Source: Paramecium octaurelia
Lineage: Eukaryota > Ciliophora > Oligohymenophorea > Peniculida > Parameciidae
Direction: 5' to 3'
DNA length: 64,000 bases
NCBI GenBank assembly: GCA_905182995.1
Contig: CAJJDP010000073.1
Location: 408,125 to 472,124, forward strand
Below are positions 61,661-64,000 of the stretch, in pieces. A program made the position numbers and the translations under genes. The notes beneath the pieces are model-generated. The model ran no database searches and was not told where the DNA came from. It was given only the letters and a program-made list of their open reading frames with translations. The number at the start of each line of letters is the position of its first letter. Positions within the stretch are counted from its first letter, which is position 1.

Positions 61661-64000
61661 ATGGGAGAGTTATCACCAACACCAACGGTTTGTCAGGATA
61701 ATTTTAGCGAGTTAATTGATGGGAAAAATATTTATGGACAAATTCTCAAATAAAAAGTTACCAGCTTAAATAAAAGTATGAGCAAAACATATATTCAACC
61801 TAGAAGGATATATTTTACGAAAAAAAAAAATAAATTTAGTGTAATTGATCAAAGCAATTTAAAAAAGAAATTAGGAGAAGTCTAAAAAATAGGTCACCAT
61901 TTCTTTATTAGGGAGAGCTTTTAAAAATAATTAGGATAGAATGAATATATTTGAAGATGCATTAGATTATTATGATTTAGCCTTGTAGAGAAACCCTTAA
62001 GATGCAAACCATTACAATAACAAAGGTATAATAAATTATAAATAATTTCTTAGCTATTATGCTACTGAAAATGAATAGATTTGCAGAAGCATTGAAATAT
62101 TTTGATATAGCAATTTAGAAAAACTCTGAAAATTCAGACTATTACAATAATAAAGGTATCCTTAATTAGAACAATTTCCTAGCTACTACTTTATATAAAA
62201 TGAATAGAATTTTAGAAGCATTGGAATAGTACGATTTAGCTATATTGATAAACCCAAAAGACTCAAACTATTATAATAACAAAGGTATAATTAAATTATG
62301 CAGATTTTAGCTATGATTTTAGATAAAATGAATAGATTTGAAGAAGCATTAGAAAATTATGAGATTGCTATATAGTGCAACCCTGAACATGCAGACTACT
62401 ACAATACCAAAGGTATATAACTCAATACGAGTAATTCTTAGCTGTGATTTTACTTAAAATGAATAGATATGAAGAAGCATTGAAATAGTTTGATTTAGCA
62501 ATTTAGAAAAATCCTAAAAATTCAGACTATTACAATAATAAAGGTATATTGAAATATGATAATTTCTAAGCTATGATTTTATTTAGAATGAATAGATTTG
62601 AAGAAGCGTTAAATAATTATGATATGGTTATATTGTGCAACCCTGAGCGTGCAGACTATTACAATAACAAAGGTATTCAATATGAGTAATTTTTTAGCTA
62701 TGATTTTACTTAAAATGAATAGATATGAAGAAGCATTGAAATAGTTTGATTTAGCAATTTAGAAAAATCCTAAAAATTCAGACTATTACAAAAACAAAGG
62801 TTTAATTAACTATTAACATTAGCTGATGCTTTAGATAAAATGAAAAAATTTGGAGATGCAATAAAAATTTACAATTTAGCTCTATAGAAAAATCCAGAAA
62901 ACCCAAACTGTTATAATAACAAAGGTATAATAAAAATCAATAATTTTAACAGCTACCACTTTATATAAAATGAATAGATTTATGGAAGCATTGAAATGTT
63001 ATGATTTAGAAATTTAGAATAACCCTAATGATTCAGACTATTACTGTCATAAAGGTACTATTAATTGTGAATTATTTCTAGCCGATACTTTAGATAATAT
63101 AAACGAATTATAAGAGGCATTGAAATTTTATGATTTAGCTATTGAAAAAAATCCAAAAGAACCAAAATATTACAATAATAAAGGTATAATTAATTACGAT
63201 TCATTTCTCAGCTACCACCTTACTGAAAATGAATAGATTTGAAGAAGCATTAAGTTATTATGATTTAGCAATTTAGAAAAATCCTGAAGATTTAGGCTAT
63301 TACCTAAACAAAGGTATACTTAATTTTGACTAATTTATCAGCAACCACTTTATTAATAATGAATAGATTGCAAGAAGCATTACAATATTTTAATTTCCTT
63401 ATATAGGAAAACCCTGAAAATGCAATCCATTACAATAACAAAGGTAATATTGTTCATTATTTACTTTTTAGCTTAGACATTATATAAAATGAATAAATTT
63501 AAAGAAGCATTAGAATATTATGATTATGCTATCTAGAAAAATAATGAAAATTCTTACTTTTACCATAACAAAGGTATAATTTAGAATGAAGAATTTGTTA
63601 GCTAATGCATTAAATAAAATGAATAGATTTGAAGAATCATTGGAGTATTTTGATTTAGCAATTAATAAAAACCCTGATAATTCAAATTTTTATTATCACA
63701 AAGGTATAATTAAGTACCTTACATTTCATAGCTATGACTTTAGAAAAAATGAATAGATTTGATAAATCTTTAGAATATTATGATTTAGCTATCTCAAAAA
63801 ACCCTGAGCATCCAGACTATTACCAGCAAAAAGGCATAAATAAATTATGAATAATTTTTTTAGCCAATACTTTATTGAAAATGAATAGACTTGAAGAAGC
63901 ACTAGAGTATTATGATTTAGCAATTAATAAAAACCCTGAAATATCAAGTATTTACAATTACAAGGGTAATATTAATTACATATAATTTCTTAGCTATAAC
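61661..64000 (+). CDS. TPR-array protein, one intron per repeat (3' end beyond window)
   Basis: An N-terminal region of about 85 aa (ELSPTPTVCQDNF, RRIYFTKKKNKF) is followed by at least 16 TPR units of 34 aa with consensus KMNRFEEALEYYDLAIQKNP and a YYNNK end. Every unit boundary carries a short intron (23-30 nt) in the same phase-1 position, splitting an Ala codon G|CT. TPR superhelices bind protein peptides. The frame enters the array through a 19-nt intron that starts GTC. No in-frame TGA was seen through the array, and it runs off at 64000, so the true size is unknown. Partner and role are not known. Confidence 0.85.
61938..64000 (+). repeat. Tandem exon-intron repeat, about 130 bp unit, at least 16 copies
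   Basis: Unit = 102 nt coding (one TPR) plus one intron of 23-30 nt. Introns resemble each other as well as the exons do (typically start GTATAATTAA and end AATTTCTTAG), so exon and intron were duplicated together. Neighbouring units 5 and 7, and 4 and 6, are especially alike, which points to a two-unit duplication step. Introns begin at 62026, 62544, 62800, 62925, 63184, 63314 and 63834 among others. Confidence 0.9.
63834..63863 (+). other. Intron with GC 5' splice site in the TPR array
   Basis: The repeat boundary aligned with the other units requires this intron to start GCATAA and end TTTTAG. The flanking codons (AAA G | CC AAT) keep the unit frame. It is the only intron in the window that I place with a GC-AG border. 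Confidence 0.7.

Noticed and set aside
61938-64000. CRISPR-like or satellite repeat
   Set aside because: Unit length and regular spacing suggested it at first, but each unit codes a TPR with an intron; spacers are introns that resemble each other, not unique spacers.

Overview
This looks like macronuclear DNA of a ciliate, most likely a Paramecium. Long reading frames appear only when TAA and TAG are read as Gln and TGA is the sole stop. Introns are 19-34 nt (most start GTA), intergenic gaps are often under 100 bp, and the sequence is AT-rich. I rebuilt gene models by hand with this code. For nearly all intact models the spliced length is a multiple of three and the protein matches a known family. 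Species is inferred, not proven.

Layout. 1-12 kb: TTLL polyglutamylase (cut at the left edge), Na+/H+ exchanger, Rab GTPase, ASCC2-like protein, mitochondrial HSP60, VAP-like ER protein, ribosomal P1, a PSTAIRE CDK. 12-25 kb: LRRC9-like ciliary protein, a membrane-anchored bZIP factor, a BRCT-containing family X DNA polymerase, a possible ESCRT-III protein, CLEC16A, and two tandem small proteins ending Cys-Cys-aliphatic-aliphatic-X. 25-36 kb: a secreted protein, CEP44, EFCAB10, a coiled-coil protein, PDI, an MFS transporter, CCT1. 36-46 kb: a second bZIP gene with two in-frame TGAs, a PPR protein, an AGPS pseudogene, an ABHD17-like hydrolase, a NEK kinase, an AGC-like kinase. 46-58 kb: aldo-keto reductase, a TPR protein, a four-domain cation channel, EF-hand protein, small hypotheticals, and a CRC-domain gene with an in-frame TGA. 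58-64 kb: a pseudokinase and a gene made of at least 16 TPR units, each separated by one short intron.

The genes do not form an operon-like system. Many are ciliary or centriolar (TTLL, LRRC9, CEP44, EFCAB10, NEK, channel), as expected of a ciliate; the rest are housekeeping or membrane traffic. The most unusual signals are the one-intron-per-TPR array, relaxed 3' splice sites, in-frame UGA codons in two transcription-factor-type genes, a decayed AGPS copy beside intact genes, and divergent gene pairs whose start codons lie only 10-25 bp apart.
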